From Mycobacterium sp. E2733 (GTDB taxonomy: Bacteria > Actinomycetota > Actinomycetes > Mycobacteriales > Mycobacteriaceae): a stretch of 64,000 bases of DNA. Shown here in pieces: positions 28,035-37,120 of the stretch. Below the pieces are notes generated by a model. That model was given only the letters and a program-made list of their open reading frames with translations. It ran no database searches and was not told the DNA's origin. The DNA lies in assembly GCF_001667585.1 (NCBI RefSeq), contig NZ_LZJZ01000027.1:1-64000 (forward strand), given 5' to 3'. A program made the position numbers and the translations under genes. How positions within the stretch are numbered: position 1 is the stretch's first letter; every line of letters begins with the position of its first letter.

Positions 28035-29318
28035 TCAGTCCGCGCGCCTCGAGCGGGCGAGTTTCTCGACCAAATCGGCAGTGATAGAAACGCTTTCGGC
28101 GGGTTTGGTCACCCGGGCGGCGAGTTCGCGTGCGCGGACGGCGTAATCGGGCGCGAGAATTTCGCGCAGGTCCTTCACCAGCGTTTCACGGGTGGTGGTC
28201 GAAAACCGCCGAGAGGCACCAATTTTCAAGCGTTTGAACTGGGCTCCCCAGATCGGCTGGTCGGGCATCGTCCAGAGAATCAGGGTGGGCACCCCGGCTC
28301 GCAGGCTTGCGGCTGTGGTGCCGGCCCCTCCGTGATGAACCACCGCGCGGCAAGCCGGAAAGGTCGCCGCATAGTTAACTGCGCCGACCACCTTGACGTG
28401 GTCGAAATGGGGGACATCGCTGAAATCGGTCCAGCCCGAGCAAATCAATGCCCGTTCTCCCAGTTCGGCGCAGGCGCCGCTGATCATCTCGACGGTGGCG
28501 GCGGGAGATTCGACTGCGAAACTGCCAAAGCCGAAGCATATCGGCGGCGTTCCCGCGGCGATCCAAGACGCGACCTCATCATCGGCGTCCGTGGTCAGCT
28601 CCATCGTCAGCGGGCCGACAAACGGCCGGCGGCCATTCCATTTCGCCCACTCGGCCGCCAGGCCCGGGAAACAGACCTCGTCGTAGGCCTGGATTTCCAG
28701 AGAGCCGCGGCTGGCAATCTGTCGCCACGAGGTGCCTCTTGCCTTCGGCAGGGCCAATTCGCGGCGCTGCAGATCGTCGAGCTTCTTCGTCAGGAGGTGC
28801 CAAGACAACAAGCCCATCGCCGTCATGCCGAACTTGACCAACGGCGCCGGCAGGGGCCCAATGAGTTGCCCATTCGGCCGAATCGGGAAGAAGTGCAGGG
28901 TGGCGAACGGAATGTCGTAATACTCCGCGACGTTGAAGGCGGCCTGCTCGAAATTGAGGCCGGTCAGCAGCAGGTCAGCCCCGTTTGCCAGTGACACCAA
29001 AGTCTTGTTCATGTGCGCCCACATGTCGGCGACCGGATCCCAAAGTCCGTGCCAAGCGTCGCGCAGATCGTTGACCTTCCAAAAATTATGGAATAGCAAC
29101 GTCCAAAATTCGCGGTTGGCGTCGAGCCCCTCTTGGAGCCCGTCCACCGTGTCGATCCCGTACGCGACGGTCGTAAGACCAGTCGATTCTACGAAGTCAA
29201 CCAGGTTGGCCGGCACGGCAATGCATACATCGTGGCCCCTGCGCAGGAGCTCGCGACCGACAGCGACCGAGGGCTCGATGTCGCCGCGAGTTCCAAAGCT
29301 CGCCAAGGCAAACTTCAT
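28035..29318 (-). CDS. GT1-family GPL glycosyltransferase
   Basis: The 427-residue GT-B enzyme starts MKFALASFGTRGDIEPSVAVG and has the donor-site motif VVHHGGAGTTAASLRAGVPTL with LWTMPDQPIW. It is one of four paralogues in the window. Candidates are GtfA (6-deoxytalose to allo-threonine), GtfB (rhamnose to alaninol) and RtfA (rhamnose to 6-deoxytalose); sequence alone does not choose. Its end converges with the sulfotransferase, and a divergent methyltransferase lies upstream. Confidence 0.87.
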   Translation of the reverse strand: MKFALASFGTRGDIEPSVAVGRELLRRGHDVCIAVPANLVDFVESTGLTTVAYGIDTVDGLQEGLDANREFWTLLFHNFWKVNDLRDAWHGLWDPVADMWAHMNKTLVSLANGADLLLTGLNFEQAAFNVAEYYDIPFATLHFFPIRPNGQLIGPLPAPLVKFGMTAMGLLSWHLLTKKLDDLQRRELALPKARGTSWRQIASRGSLEIQAYDEVCFPGLAAEWAKWNGRRPFVGPLTMELTTDADDEVASWIAAGTPPICFGFGSFAVESPAATVEMISGACAELGERALICSGWTDFSDVPHFDHVKVVGAVNYAATFPACRAVVHHGGAGTTAASLRAGVPTLILWTMPDQPIWGAQFKRLKIGASRRFSTTTRETLVKDLREILAPDYAVRARELAARVTKPAESVSITADLVEKLARSRRAD

Positions 29319-29423
29319 TCGGTCCCCGCCTTTTCACTTCCGTGTGCTCGAAGTCTGCGCCATCATGACATCCGCAGCCTCTCGGGCGCAGCTTATTGAC
29401 CGGTGTGGGTAGCTCTTTTGGCG

Positions 29424-29484
29424 GAGGGTTCTCGGAAGCGGCCGGTCTTGCATCGCGGGTCGCGAGACGGTGTTCAGAACCCTC
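29424..29484. repeat. Inverted repeat, 9 bp, 43-base spacer
   Basis: GAGGGTTCT (29424-29432) and AGAACCCTC (29476-29484) are exact reverse complements. They sit in the gap between divergent GT1 and methyltransferase genes, so they could be operator half-sites or the end of a decayed element. Confidence 0.35.
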
Positions 29485-29531
29485 GAGCCGTTTGGATCTT
29501 GTAGCTGTCCTGATTGGGATACGTTACTGAT

Positions 29532-29684
29532 ATGAATCCGCCCGATGGGGAGAAGGTTACGCGCCGTGGCACGTCCGGGGTCAAGGTTGGGCCTCAGACG
29601 TCGGCACGGGACGCTTTTGACCAGGCGCAGCTGACACGGTGCTTCTACGTTCAGGCGTGTTCTATGTTGGGTGCACGCGTTTAG
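29532..29684 (+). CDS. Short ORF of unknown status
   Basis: A 50-residue frame opens with ATG 29532 and stops at 29684, 15 bases before the next gene. It is charged at the N-terminus (MNPPDGEKVTRRG) and has no TM. It may be a true small protein, a 5' fragment of a lost gene or noncoding. Only the open frame and ATG support it. The rest of 29319-29699 has no gene. Confidence 0.25.
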   Translation: MNPPDGEKVTRRGTSGVKVGPQTSARDAFDQAQLTRCFYVQACSMLGARV

Positions 29685-29699
29685 GGGAGGGGTGTCGTT

Positions 29700-30407
29700 A
29701 TGGACCGGATCAAGGCCGTGCAGCGAGCGCTCGATGGGCGGTCGACCCGCGTCTACCTCGAGATCGGTGTCTCACGCGGGACGGCGTTTCGCCGCATCAC
29801 CGCCCAGGAGAAGATCGCCGTCGACCCCGAGTTCCGACTCTCGCCGCGTACGCGGCGGCGCGCCGACGCGAAGGCGACGGCAACCCACTATTTCGAGACA
29901 ACCAGCGACGGCTTTTTCGCCAACCAGGCAGCGTTCCTCAAGCAGCGTCGCATCGACGTCGCCCTGATAGACGGCCTACATACCTACGGTCAGGTGGTCC
30001 AGGACGTCGAAAATACTCTGCGCTACCTGCGCGACGATGGGGTCATCTTCCTGCACGATTGCAACCCGACGCGGGCGTCGGTCGCCTGCCCTGCGGACTC
30101 GTACGCCGATTTCCGGAGGCAGAACCGCTGGTGGGAGATCGACTGGAGTGGCGACGTCTGGAAGGCGATCGTCTACCTGCGAAGCACCCGGCAAGATTTA
30201 CGCATCGCCGTGCTGGATTGCGACTGGGGGGTGGGGATAGTGCGTAAGGGAGCCCCCGAGTCAAAGTTGTCCTATTCGCCGGAACAGATCGAGGCATTAA
30301 ATTACGCGGATCTCGCCGCCGACCGTCAGCGGTTGCTGAATCTGAAGCCACCGGCATATCTCGACGAATTTCTTTCTCCGGAGCGCCGGATTTCTTCCAA
30401 CTCCTGA
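29700..30407 (+). CDS. Class I SAM methyltransferase, Methyltransf_24-like
   Basis: The 235-residue protein follows a strong GGGGAGG ribosome site. Near the N-terminus RVYLEIGVSRGTAFRRI is motif I, then KIAVDPEFRL, VALIDGLHTYGQVVQDVENTLRYL and GVIFLHDCNPT, the IDGxHxY/HDCNP pattern of the sugar O-methyltransferase group in mycobacterial glycolipid loci. Together with the reductase downstream (68 bases away) it forms a plus-strand pair in the GPL modification block. The methylated position on rhamnose or fucose is unknown. Confidence 0.8.
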   Translation: MDRIKAVQRALDGRSTRVYLEIGVSRGTAFRRITAQEKIAVDPEFRLSPRTRRRADAKATATHYFETTSDGFFANQAAFLKQRRIDVALIDGLHTYGQVVQDVENTLRYLRDDGVIFLHDCNPTRASVACPADSYADFRRQNRWWEIDWSGDVWKAIVYLRSTRQDLRIAVLDCDWGVGIVRKGAPESKLSYSPEQIEALNYADLAADRQRLLNLKPPAYLDEFLSPERRISSNS

Positions 30408-30475
30408 ATAATGGCGTGATCCCTCGACGGGGTTCGTCGCCCCGGGGGGCCTGAGCCAGTGCTAGCATCCGGTCC

Positions 30476-31477
30476 GTGTCTGAACGTGGGACCGCGGTGC
30501 GGATCGGCATCCTGGGAGCAGCCCGTATCGCACCGTTGGCGCTCATCAACCCGGCGCAGGAGAACGCCGAAGTAGAGGTCTCCGCGGTCGCGGCCCGGGA
30601 CGCGTCGCGCGCCCAGGCGTTTGCGGACAAACATGGCATCGACCGGGTGCACAGCAGCTACGAGGCGCTCACCGACGATCCAGAAGTGGACGCCATCTAC
30701 AACCCGTTGCCAAACGGGTTGCACGGCAAGTGGACCCGAGCTGCTCTTGCCGCGGGGAAGCACGTAATTTGCGAAAAGCCGTTCACTGCCAATGCCGCCG
30801 AGGCCCGCGAGATCGCCGACCTGGCCGCGAAGTCCGATCGGGTTGTAATGGAGGCATTTCATTACCGCTACCACCCGCTGTGTCTGCGCGTCGAGGAGAT
30901 CATCGCCTCGGGGGAGTTGGGCAAGCTGCAGCACGTGGAAGCGGCCCTGTGCTTTCCCCTCCCGAAGTTCTCCGACATCCGCTACAACTACTCCCTTGCC
31001 GGTGGAGCGACCATGGATGCCGGATGCTACGCCGTCGACATGGTTCGAACCTTCGGCGGTTCCACTCCGGAAGTCGTTTCGGCACAAGCCAAACTGCGTG
31101 ACCCCCAGGTAGACAGGGCCATGGCGGCCGAATTGCGGTTCGGAGGCGGCCATACGGGGCGGGTGCGCTGCTCGATGTGGTCATCCAATCTGCTGCAGTT
31201 GAGCGCCAAGGTGATTGGCGATCGCGGAGAGTTGCGGGTGCTCAACCCGGTGATGCCCCATTCTTTCCATCGGCTTTCCGTCCGATCAGCCGAAGGCAAA
31301 CGGGCCGAGCGCTTTCCGCGCCGCCCGTCGTACGCGTATCAACTCGATGCCTTCGCCGCTGCCGTGCTACGGGGGAAGCCGGTGAAGACGACGCCGGAAG
31401 CCGCTGTCGAGAATATGACCGTCATCGACGCGATCTATCGCGCTGCCGGACTTCCGCTGCGGCAACCCACCAAATAA
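30476..31477 (+). CDS. Gfo/Idh/MocA-family oxidoreductase
   Basis: Starting at GTG 30476, the 333-residue protein has the Rossmann motif IGILGAARIAPLAL, the EKPF motif (VICEKPFTANAAEA), MEAFHYRYHP and a C-terminal beta domain including GGATMDAGCYAVDMVRTFGG. This is the classical length. M. avium GPL maps list a dehydrogenase (dhgA) with this kind of fold, and this gene may correspond, but I cannot prove it. It could reduce or epimerise an NDP-sugar used in GPLs. Confidence 0.83.
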   Translation: MSERGTAVRIGILGAARIAPLALINPAQENAEVEVSAVAARDASRAQAFADKHGIDRVHSSYEALTDDPEVDAIYNPLPNGLHGKWTRAALAAGKHVICEKPFTANAAEAREIADLAAKSDRVVMEAFHYRYHPLCLRVEEIIASGELGKLQHVEAALCFPLPKFSDIRYNYSLAGGATMDAGCYAVDMVRTFGGSTPEVVSAQAKLRDPQVDRAMAAELRFGGGHTGRVRCSMWSSNLLQLSAKVIGDRGELRVLNPVMPHSFHRLSVRSAEGKRAERFPRRPSYAYQLDAFAAAVLRGKPVKTTPEAAVENMTVIDAIYRAAGLPLRQPTK

Positions 31478-31515
31478 TCCGGAGGACTTGAGGCCCCGCG
31501 GTGGTTCCGGGGTGA

Positions 31516-33156
31516 TCAGGTGGCGAAGTGCGCCTGGTTGACGTGGGCCGCCACCCGTAAGGCGTTGGCCGCGATCGTCAGACTGGGATTTAGCCCGGCG
31601 CTGGAAGGGAAGAACGAGCTGTCCACCACATACAGGTTCTCGACTTCATGCGCCCTGTTGTGCGGGTCCAGCACGCTGGATGCGGGATCGCTACCGAATC
31701 GGCATGTGCCGCAGACATGGGCCACGGCCTTATTGTCTTCGGCGCCCCGCAGGGTGATTTTGCGGAACGGCTCCAGAACTTCCTTCATCTGCCTCAAAAA
31801 GACTGCACGGCGCTCGATCTCATTTGGGTGGAGGCGATACTGAAGTCGCAAACGCTGGCGACCATCCCCATTCGGCTGATCGGACTGTAAGACGCGGTTG
31901 TCTAGATAGGGCAGGTCTTCCATGATCGTCGCAAGCACCAGTCCACCGTTGAAGAACCGCTCATAAACCCGACGCACCGCCGGACTCATCAGACGCAATG
32001 CCCTTGCCCGCCACCCGGGAGGGCTGGTCAGGATTTCCATAGGCGCCATCGCGCCGAATGACTGTACGGTGCCGTACTTTTGGCCCTCCCAGAAATAGAA
32101 ATCGTTCAGTCCGATCTCTTTGTTGGCACCCGTCATCCTGACGCCGGACTTCGGCCAGATTTCGATCATGTCGACAAGATGACGCATCAAGTTGCGGCCC
32201 ACCAAATCTGATCCGTTGGCCAAGCCGCGCGGCCAATCGGCCGATCGGGAGTTGAGCAGCAGCACCGGCGTCACCAGTGCCCCGGCGGCCAGCACCACCA
32301 CCTTTGCCTTCAGGCCCAATGTTCCCGAAGGAGTTTCGCAAATCACTTGATTGACCTTGGTGCGGTCCGCTTCTAGACGCACGACCCGACATTCAGGAAG
32401 CAAATGGGCGCCATGCTCTGCGATGGCCGGCAGCAGGCAATTGCGGGCCGCGTCGTTTTTACACGACTTATTGCATAGGTAGCTCTGGCACGTAGAGCAA
32501 CCTTCGGTGTAATCACAGGCCATCGGCAGGTGGTAGGGATGTAGACCGCGACCTGTCAGGTAGTCAACCAACGGCTGGTTTTCTGCCGAAAATTGGGGTG
32601 CCGCAGGCAGACTCGCCTCGGTGGCCTCCGGGCGCAGTGGGTCCGCCTGGCCCCGGACTCCTAACAGCTTCTCGGCCGCGGCATACCAAGGCCGCATCTC
32701 GTCATAGGTGACCGGCCAGGCCTCAGGCACGGTTGAATCGCCTGGGTTGCGGAAGTGCTGGCGGGGAGTGAAATCCTGGGCGAAGAACCGCTCGCAGACC
32801 ATGCCGTAGAGGGACGATGACCCGCCCGTTCCACTGCCCAAGAACGGCACGAATCGCCGTGGGGAGCGGCCGCTGATGTCTTCGACCTCGTCGATCGAGC
32901 GGCCGGACCGGGATAAGACGTCGTAGTAAGTCTTTACGGAACGGCACGACAGCGGCTCGGCGACTTCGGGCATCGAAGCGCGAATCGTCCCCGGTGCCCC
33001 CGGAAGGGTCGAACGTCCCTTCTCGACGAACAACACCCTTCGCCCCGACCGGGCCAGCGAGTAGCCCAAAGTCCCGCCGCCCATACCCGTGCCGACGACG
33101 ATGACGTCCCAGACGCCGCCTTCCGCGCCGCGCGCGGTCAGCTCCCCGTCAGCCAA
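31516..33156 (-). CDS. GMC-family FAD oxidoreductase
   Basis: The 546-residue protein has an N-terminal FAD-binding VIVVGTGMGGGTLGYSLAR, the GMC ring LGSGTGGSSSLYG, a Cys-rich segment (DYTEGCSTCQSYLCNKSCKND, residues about 215-235) and the C-terminal HVCGTCRFG and SSAGLNPSLTIAANALR. The start is TTG 33156. GMC enzymes oxidise alcohols; the substrate here is not known. Its place within the decoration genes suggests it modifies a sugar or acyl chain, for example making a 4-keto or aldehyde, but this is speculative. The cysteine pattern might bind a metal. Confidence 0.82.
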   Translation of the reverse strand: MADGELTARGAEGGVWDVIVVGTGMGGGTLGYSLARSGRRVLFVEKGRSTLPGAPGTIRASMPEVAEPLSCRSVKTYYDVLSRSGRSIDEVEDISGRSPRRFVPFLGSGTGGSSSLYGMVCERFFAQDFTPRQHFRNPGDSTVPEAWPVTYDEMRPWYAAAEKLLGVRGQADPLRPEATEASLPAAPQFSAENQPLVDYLTGRGLHPYHLPMACDYTEGCSTCQSYLCNKSCKNDAARNCLLPAIAEHGAHLLPECRVVRLEADRTKVNQVICETPSGTLGLKAKVVVLAAGALVTPVLLLNSRSADWPRGLANGSDLVGRNLMRHLVDMIEIWPKSGVRMTGANKEIGLNDFYFWEGQKYGTVQSFGAMAPMEILTSPPGWRARALRLMSPAVRRVYERFFNGGLVLATIMEDLPYLDNRVLQSDQPNGDGRQRLRLQYRLHPNEIERRAVFLRQMKEVLEPFRKITLRGAEDNKAVAHVCGTCRFGSDPASSVLDPHNRAHEVENLYVVDSSFFPSSAGLNPSLTIAANALRVAAHVNQAHFAT

Positions 33157-33391
33157 ATCGAGTTCCTCAGCGGATGATTGCTTGATGTTTGCCCCGTTTG
33201 GGCGACAGTATCATGTGCCCGGACGAGCAGGCTGAAGTTTCCCGTCCCGCAGGTTTCGTGACCACCGCGGCAGGGCCGGCGGAGTGTTACCGTGATGGCC
33301 GCCACGCCAGTCGCGGATCTTTTGCAAACCTCCATGCGACGCCCGCGAAACTGCGCAACACTGGACGGTCAACCGGGATAGGTGGAGACGC

Positions 33392-34474
33392 ATGAAACTG
33401 AGCCAGGTGTTCGATCCGCGCATGAACGCCCTCAATGTGTGGCGACTTGTGATGGCCAGTGCCGTCGTACTACAGCACTCGTGGCCTCTGACCGGCCACA
33501 CGGCTCCCGGATTGCACGGCCTCTATGACGTAGCGGTCGACGGCTTCTTCGTCCTCTCGGGCTTCCTCATCACCGCGAGTTGGCACCGCAACCCGCGCTG
33601 GCGCGAGTACTTCGTCGCGCGCGGTCTGCGTATCTTTCCCGGATTGTGGGTCTGCCTGATCGTGATCGCGTTTGTCATCGCCCCGATCGGAGTGGCCGTT
33701 CAGGGTGGGTCGCCGAAGAAACTGCTGATGTCCACTGCGCCAATCGAATACGTCCTGAACAATGCCGTACTGAACGTGTACCACGGCAGTATCGCGGGGA
33801 CACCGAACGGAGTTCCGTGGCCCCACGTGTGGGACGGCACCCTCTGGACTCTCATATTCGAGCTGTTCTGCTACATCGGAGTCGCCGCTGCCGGCGTTGT
33901 CGGGCTACTGCGCCGCCGATGGGCGGTTCCTCTCGCGTTCGCACTGGCGGTGTGGTTGGCCGCGGTGGTGTCCTACCCGGGCTTTGCAGTGCAAACCATC
34001 CCGCAGATGATCGGGCGCTTCGCCGTTGTGTTCCTGGCCGGAATGCTGATCCACCAGTTCCGCGACGTCTTGCCCGCTCGATGGTCGCTCGTAATAGTTT
34101 GCATGGCTATCGCCATTGGTTCCGCCTTGCTGGTAACCAACTATCGGGTGGTCGGCGCCATTCCGTTGGCGTACGCGATCATCGTCTCGGGCGCCCTGAT
34201 CCGTCACCCGCGTCTCAGGCTGCGGACGGATCTTTCGTATGGCATCTACATTTACGGGTGGCCGGTGCAGCAATTTCTTGTCATGTGCGGGCTGAGCTTT
34301 TTGAATCCGTTTGCTTTCGCAGCTGTCGCCGGCACCGCCACCGTGCCCCTGGCCGCTCTGAGCTGGTTCGGGGTCGAGAAGCGCGCGATGGCGTTGAAGT
34401 CGCGATTGGCCCGGAAGAGGCTAGGTCTGCCGGCGCCCGCCGTCACCGTCCAACAAGAGGCGACCTCGGGGTAG
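33392..34474 (+). CDS. Acyltransferase 3-family membrane protein (GPL acetyltransferase candidate)
   Basis: The 360-residue protein has about ten membrane helices and the acyltransferase-3 features: N-terminal RLVMASAVVLQHSWPLTG (the His essential in the family), VDGFFVLSGFLITASW, and RIFPGLWVCLIVI. In M. smegmatis, Atf1 acetylates the 6-deoxytalose of GPLs, so a similar role is likely here. The ATG at 33392 follows GGTGGAG. It is plus-strand, in contrast to its neighbours on both sides, and has its own promoter region. Confidence 0.88.
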   Translation: MKLSQVFDPRMNALNVWRLVMASAVVLQHSWPLTGHTAPGLHGLYDVAVDGFFVLSGFLITASWHRNPRWREYFVARGLRIFPGLWVCLIVIAFVIAPIGVAVQGGSPKKLLMSTAPIEYVLNNAVLNVYHGSIAGTPNGVPWPHVWDGTLWTLIFELFCYIGVAAAGVVGLLRRRWAVPLAFALAVWLAAVVSYPGFAVQTIPQMIGRFAVVFLAGMLIHQFRDVLPARWSLVIVCMAIAIGSALLVTNYRVVGAIPLAYAIIVSGALIRHPRLRLRTDLSYGIYIYGWPVQQFLVMCGLSFLNPFAFAAVAGTATVPLAALSWFGVEKRAMALKSRLARKRLGLPAPAVTVQQEATSG

Positions 34475-34651
34475 CGAAGTGCGCGGAATCCACGCACGCC
34501 CCCGTTTGGGGTCATTAGCCACCGCTGCGCCAATGACCCAGGGAGGTCATCGGGACGGGCCCCGATGACGACGGCAGCAACAGGGGCGTCGAACTGGGCG
34601 GGTTACCACGGGGTCAGCGTGGGCTTGACTAGGGTATGAATCACCTTGCGT

Positions 34652-35554
34652 CTAACCCAACACCTGCTGGCGGGTTTGCTGTGGCTGACGACCGTTGTTC
34701 GACGGATCCGAAATTGCAGCGGGGGCAGCTGGCCTGCCGACCCAGTCTGCTATCTCGTCGACGAATGCCTTCTTCTTCTGCAGAATGATCTGATACTGGG
34801 CGTGCAGAACTTTGTATTCGCCTGGGTGGTATTTCAGAAATTGGTGGATTGCCCATGCGGTATTGGCCCGCGCGCGAGGGTAAGCGGGCCACATAACGTC
34901 GTCGAATATCATCATTCCGCCCTGCTTGAGCAAACGCCAAGAATTAAGGCTGTCGACTATGGCGTCATCTGAGAAGTGAGATCCGTCCACATAGACCACG
35001 TCGAACTCTTGCCGTTCGGCGATCAATTGTGGCAACACGTTCAGCGACGATCCTTTGCGCTTCGTTACCCGCCCCGCACCCGAGGAAACATTGCTGTCAA
35101 ACCGGGCTTCCAGGTCCCGCAGGTCCGGGGTGGCGTTGTAGTGCCACTCATCGCTACCCGCCCAGGTATCGACCGCAGTCAATTCCGATCGCGAGAAGTA
35201 GGTCAGGAAAAACAGACTCGAGCGTCCTTCCCATGACCCGATCTCAAGAATCCGCACCGGGTCGGTACGATCGAAGACTTTCGGAAAGGTGACGGTCCAA
35301 GGCACGATATTCATGTCGAACCAGCGCTCTTGAAATTGTCCCTGCGCTGCTTTCGCCTCAAACTCCGCGCTAACCTCAGCGAGGTGCTTTGCCGTCCGCG
35401 ATGGAATCCCACGCTTAACCAGGCGATAGCGCAAAGCGTCGGTAAGGTAATGCCACACCACAGACGGACGCATGCCCCCGATCCACCAAAAAAATAGGAT
35501 CGTAAGGCTCCGGGGCGTCCAAGGAACTTTGGGCTTGGTCGTCAGGCTGGTCAT
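34652..35554 (-). CDS. Class I SAM O-methyltransferase (GPL rhamnose methylation candidate)
   Basis: The 300-residue protein has motif I RILEIGSWEGRSSLFFLTYF, then ELTAVDTWAGSDEW, FDVVYVDGSHFSDDAI and MMIFDDVMW, fitting the Methyltransf_24/CmcI-like group. The DGSHFSDD and FDD acids are probably metal or catalytic ligands. The ATG at 35554 has AAGGAAA upstream. In M. avium-complex GPLs, MtfA-D methylate rhamnose and fucose; this is a likely member but the position is unassigned. Confidence 0.83.
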   Translation of the reverse strand: MTSLTTKPKVPWTPRSLTILFFWWIGGMRPSVVWHYLTDALRYRLVKRGIPSRTAKHLAEVSAEFEAKAAQGQFQERWFDMNIVPWTVTFPKVFDRTDPVRILEIGSWEGRSSLFFLTYFSRSELTAVDTWAGSDEWHYNATPDLRDLEARFDSNVSSGAGRVTKRKGSSLNVLPQLIAERQEFDVVYVDGSHFSDDAIVDSLNSWRLLKQGGMMIFDDVMWPAYPRARANTAWAIHQFLKYHPGEYKVLHAQYQIILQKKKAFVDEIADWVGRPAAPAAISDPSNNGRQPQQTRQQVLG

Positions 35555-35711
35555 GTTTTCCTTGGTCTTTGTCTGAAAAGGTCGGTGCAGTCGAGTCCCG
35601 CAGCTCGAATTGGCGATTCAATCGTACCGTTTCGGCGAGAACCTTGAGCGGCGTCGTTGGATCCTAACAGGCAGCCACCTCGCAGCGCGGCGCTTTGGGT
35701 CCCTCCACCAG

Positions 35712-36980
35712 TCAGGCAAGACGCCTCGACCGGGCGTACGCCTCGACGGCGTCGGCGGCGCTTGCGACGCTCTCGGCCGGTGTGGTCATCCGGGTCGCGA
35801 GTTCTCGCGCCCGCGTCGTGTATTCCGGGGCCAGGATCCGGCGCAGGTCAGCAACCAACGATTTGCGCGTAGTACTCGAGAAGCGCCGGGAGCTTCCCAC
35901 TTTCAACCGTTTGACGCAGGCGCCCCACAACATCTGGTTGACGTCCATCGCCAGGATCAGGGTCGGGACCCCGGCGCGCAGGCTTGCGGCCGTGGTGCCC
36001 GAGCCGCCGTGATGGACCACCGCCCGACAGGCGGGGAAGATCGCGGCGTAGTTCACGCCGCCGACCACCTTGACGTGCTCGCCGTGCCGGATGTCGCTGA
36101 AGTCACTCCAACCGGCGCAGATCAACGCACGCTCGCCCAACTCCGCGCATGCGGAACTGATCATCTCTATCGCCTCGGCCGGCGATTCCACCGGCATGCT
36201 GCCGAACCCAAAGCAGATTGGGGGAGTACCCGCGGCAATCCACGACACGACGTCGTCGTCGGCGCCGGTGGTCAACCCCATGGTCAGCGCACCGACGAAC
36301 GGACGTTGGCCGTCCCATTTGGCCCACTCCGCGGCCAGCCCGGGAAAGCAAGCCTCGTCGTAGCCTTGAATTTCCAGCGCACCGCTTTGGGCGATCCGGC
36401 GCGCCGCCGGGCCTTTCGCCTTCGGTAGTCCGAGGTCGCTGCGCTGCGCTCGCTCGACCTTCCAATTCAGAAGCCAACCCAGCCAGTCGAACGCCGTCAT
36501 CGCCAAACGAGCCAGCGGCGGCGGCAGAATCGGCAACAGCTCGCCGTTGGCCCGGACCGGAACGTGATGCAGCGTGGCCAACGGAATGTTCAGGTATTCC
36601 GCGACGTTGACCGCGGCCTCCTGATAGCTAAGGCCAACGAACAGCAGGTCAGCTCCGTCCGCAACCGATGCCAGCGTCTTGCTCATCTGGGTCCAGGATT
36701 CGTCGCTCAGCTCCCACATCTCGTGCCAGAGCTTTCGAAGGTTTCCGACTTTCCAGAAGGCCCCGAAAAAAGCTGTCCAGAAGTTCCGATACACGTCCAA
36801 CCAGGTCCGCGTGTCCAGCCCGTAGGCGACCGCCGAAACCCCCGCCGCCTCAACGAAACTGACCGAGTCGGGCGGCACAGCCATGCGGACATCATGCCCC
36901 CTGCGCACCAGTTCACGACCGACAACCAGGGAAGGCTCGATATCGCCTCGAGTTCCGTAACTCGCCAGCACAAACCTCAT
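35712..36980 (-). CDS. GT1-family GPL glycosyltransferase with altered DQ motif
   Basis: The 422-residue GT-B enzyme begins MRFVLASYGTRGDIEPSLVVG. It keeps HHGGSGTTAASLRAGVPTLIL but, where the three paralogues have DQPxW, this one reads AMDVNQMLW, so the usual Asp is Asn. That site contacts the sugar of the donor in GT1 enzymes, so donor choice may differ. It is one of the GtfA/GtfB/RtfA candidates. It sits between two methyltransferase genes on the same strand. Confidence 0.86.
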   Translation of the reverse strand: MRFVLASYGTRGDIEPSLVVGRELVRRGHDVRMAVPPDSVSFVEAAGVSAVAYGLDTRTWLDVYRNFWTAFFGAFWKVGNLRKLWHEMWELSDESWTQMSKTLASVADGADLLFVGLSYQEAAVNVAEYLNIPLATLHHVPVRANGELLPILPPPLARLAMTAFDWLGWLLNWKVERAQRSDLGLPKAKGPAARRIAQSGALEIQGYDEACFPGLAAEWAKWDGQRPFVGALTMGLTTGADDDVVSWIAAGTPPICFGFGSMPVESPAEAIEMISSACAELGERALICAGWSDFSDIRHGEHVKVVGGVNYAAIFPACRAVVHHGGSGTTAASLRAGVPTLILAMDVNQMLWGACVKRLKVGSSRRFSSTTRKSLVADLRRILAPEYTTRARELATRMTTPAESVASAADAVEAYARSRRLA

Positions 36981-37120
36981 CGTCTAGTCCCCAAGTCTCA
37001 ATGTTCCGCCCATGTCGGCGTCACCCGCGCGTCCAGATGAAACCTGTACTCCGATGGCACTTTCAGCATGGGCATATTTCGGGCGCCCGCGTCTCGAGCG
37101 CGACGACCGCGCCTGACCCG

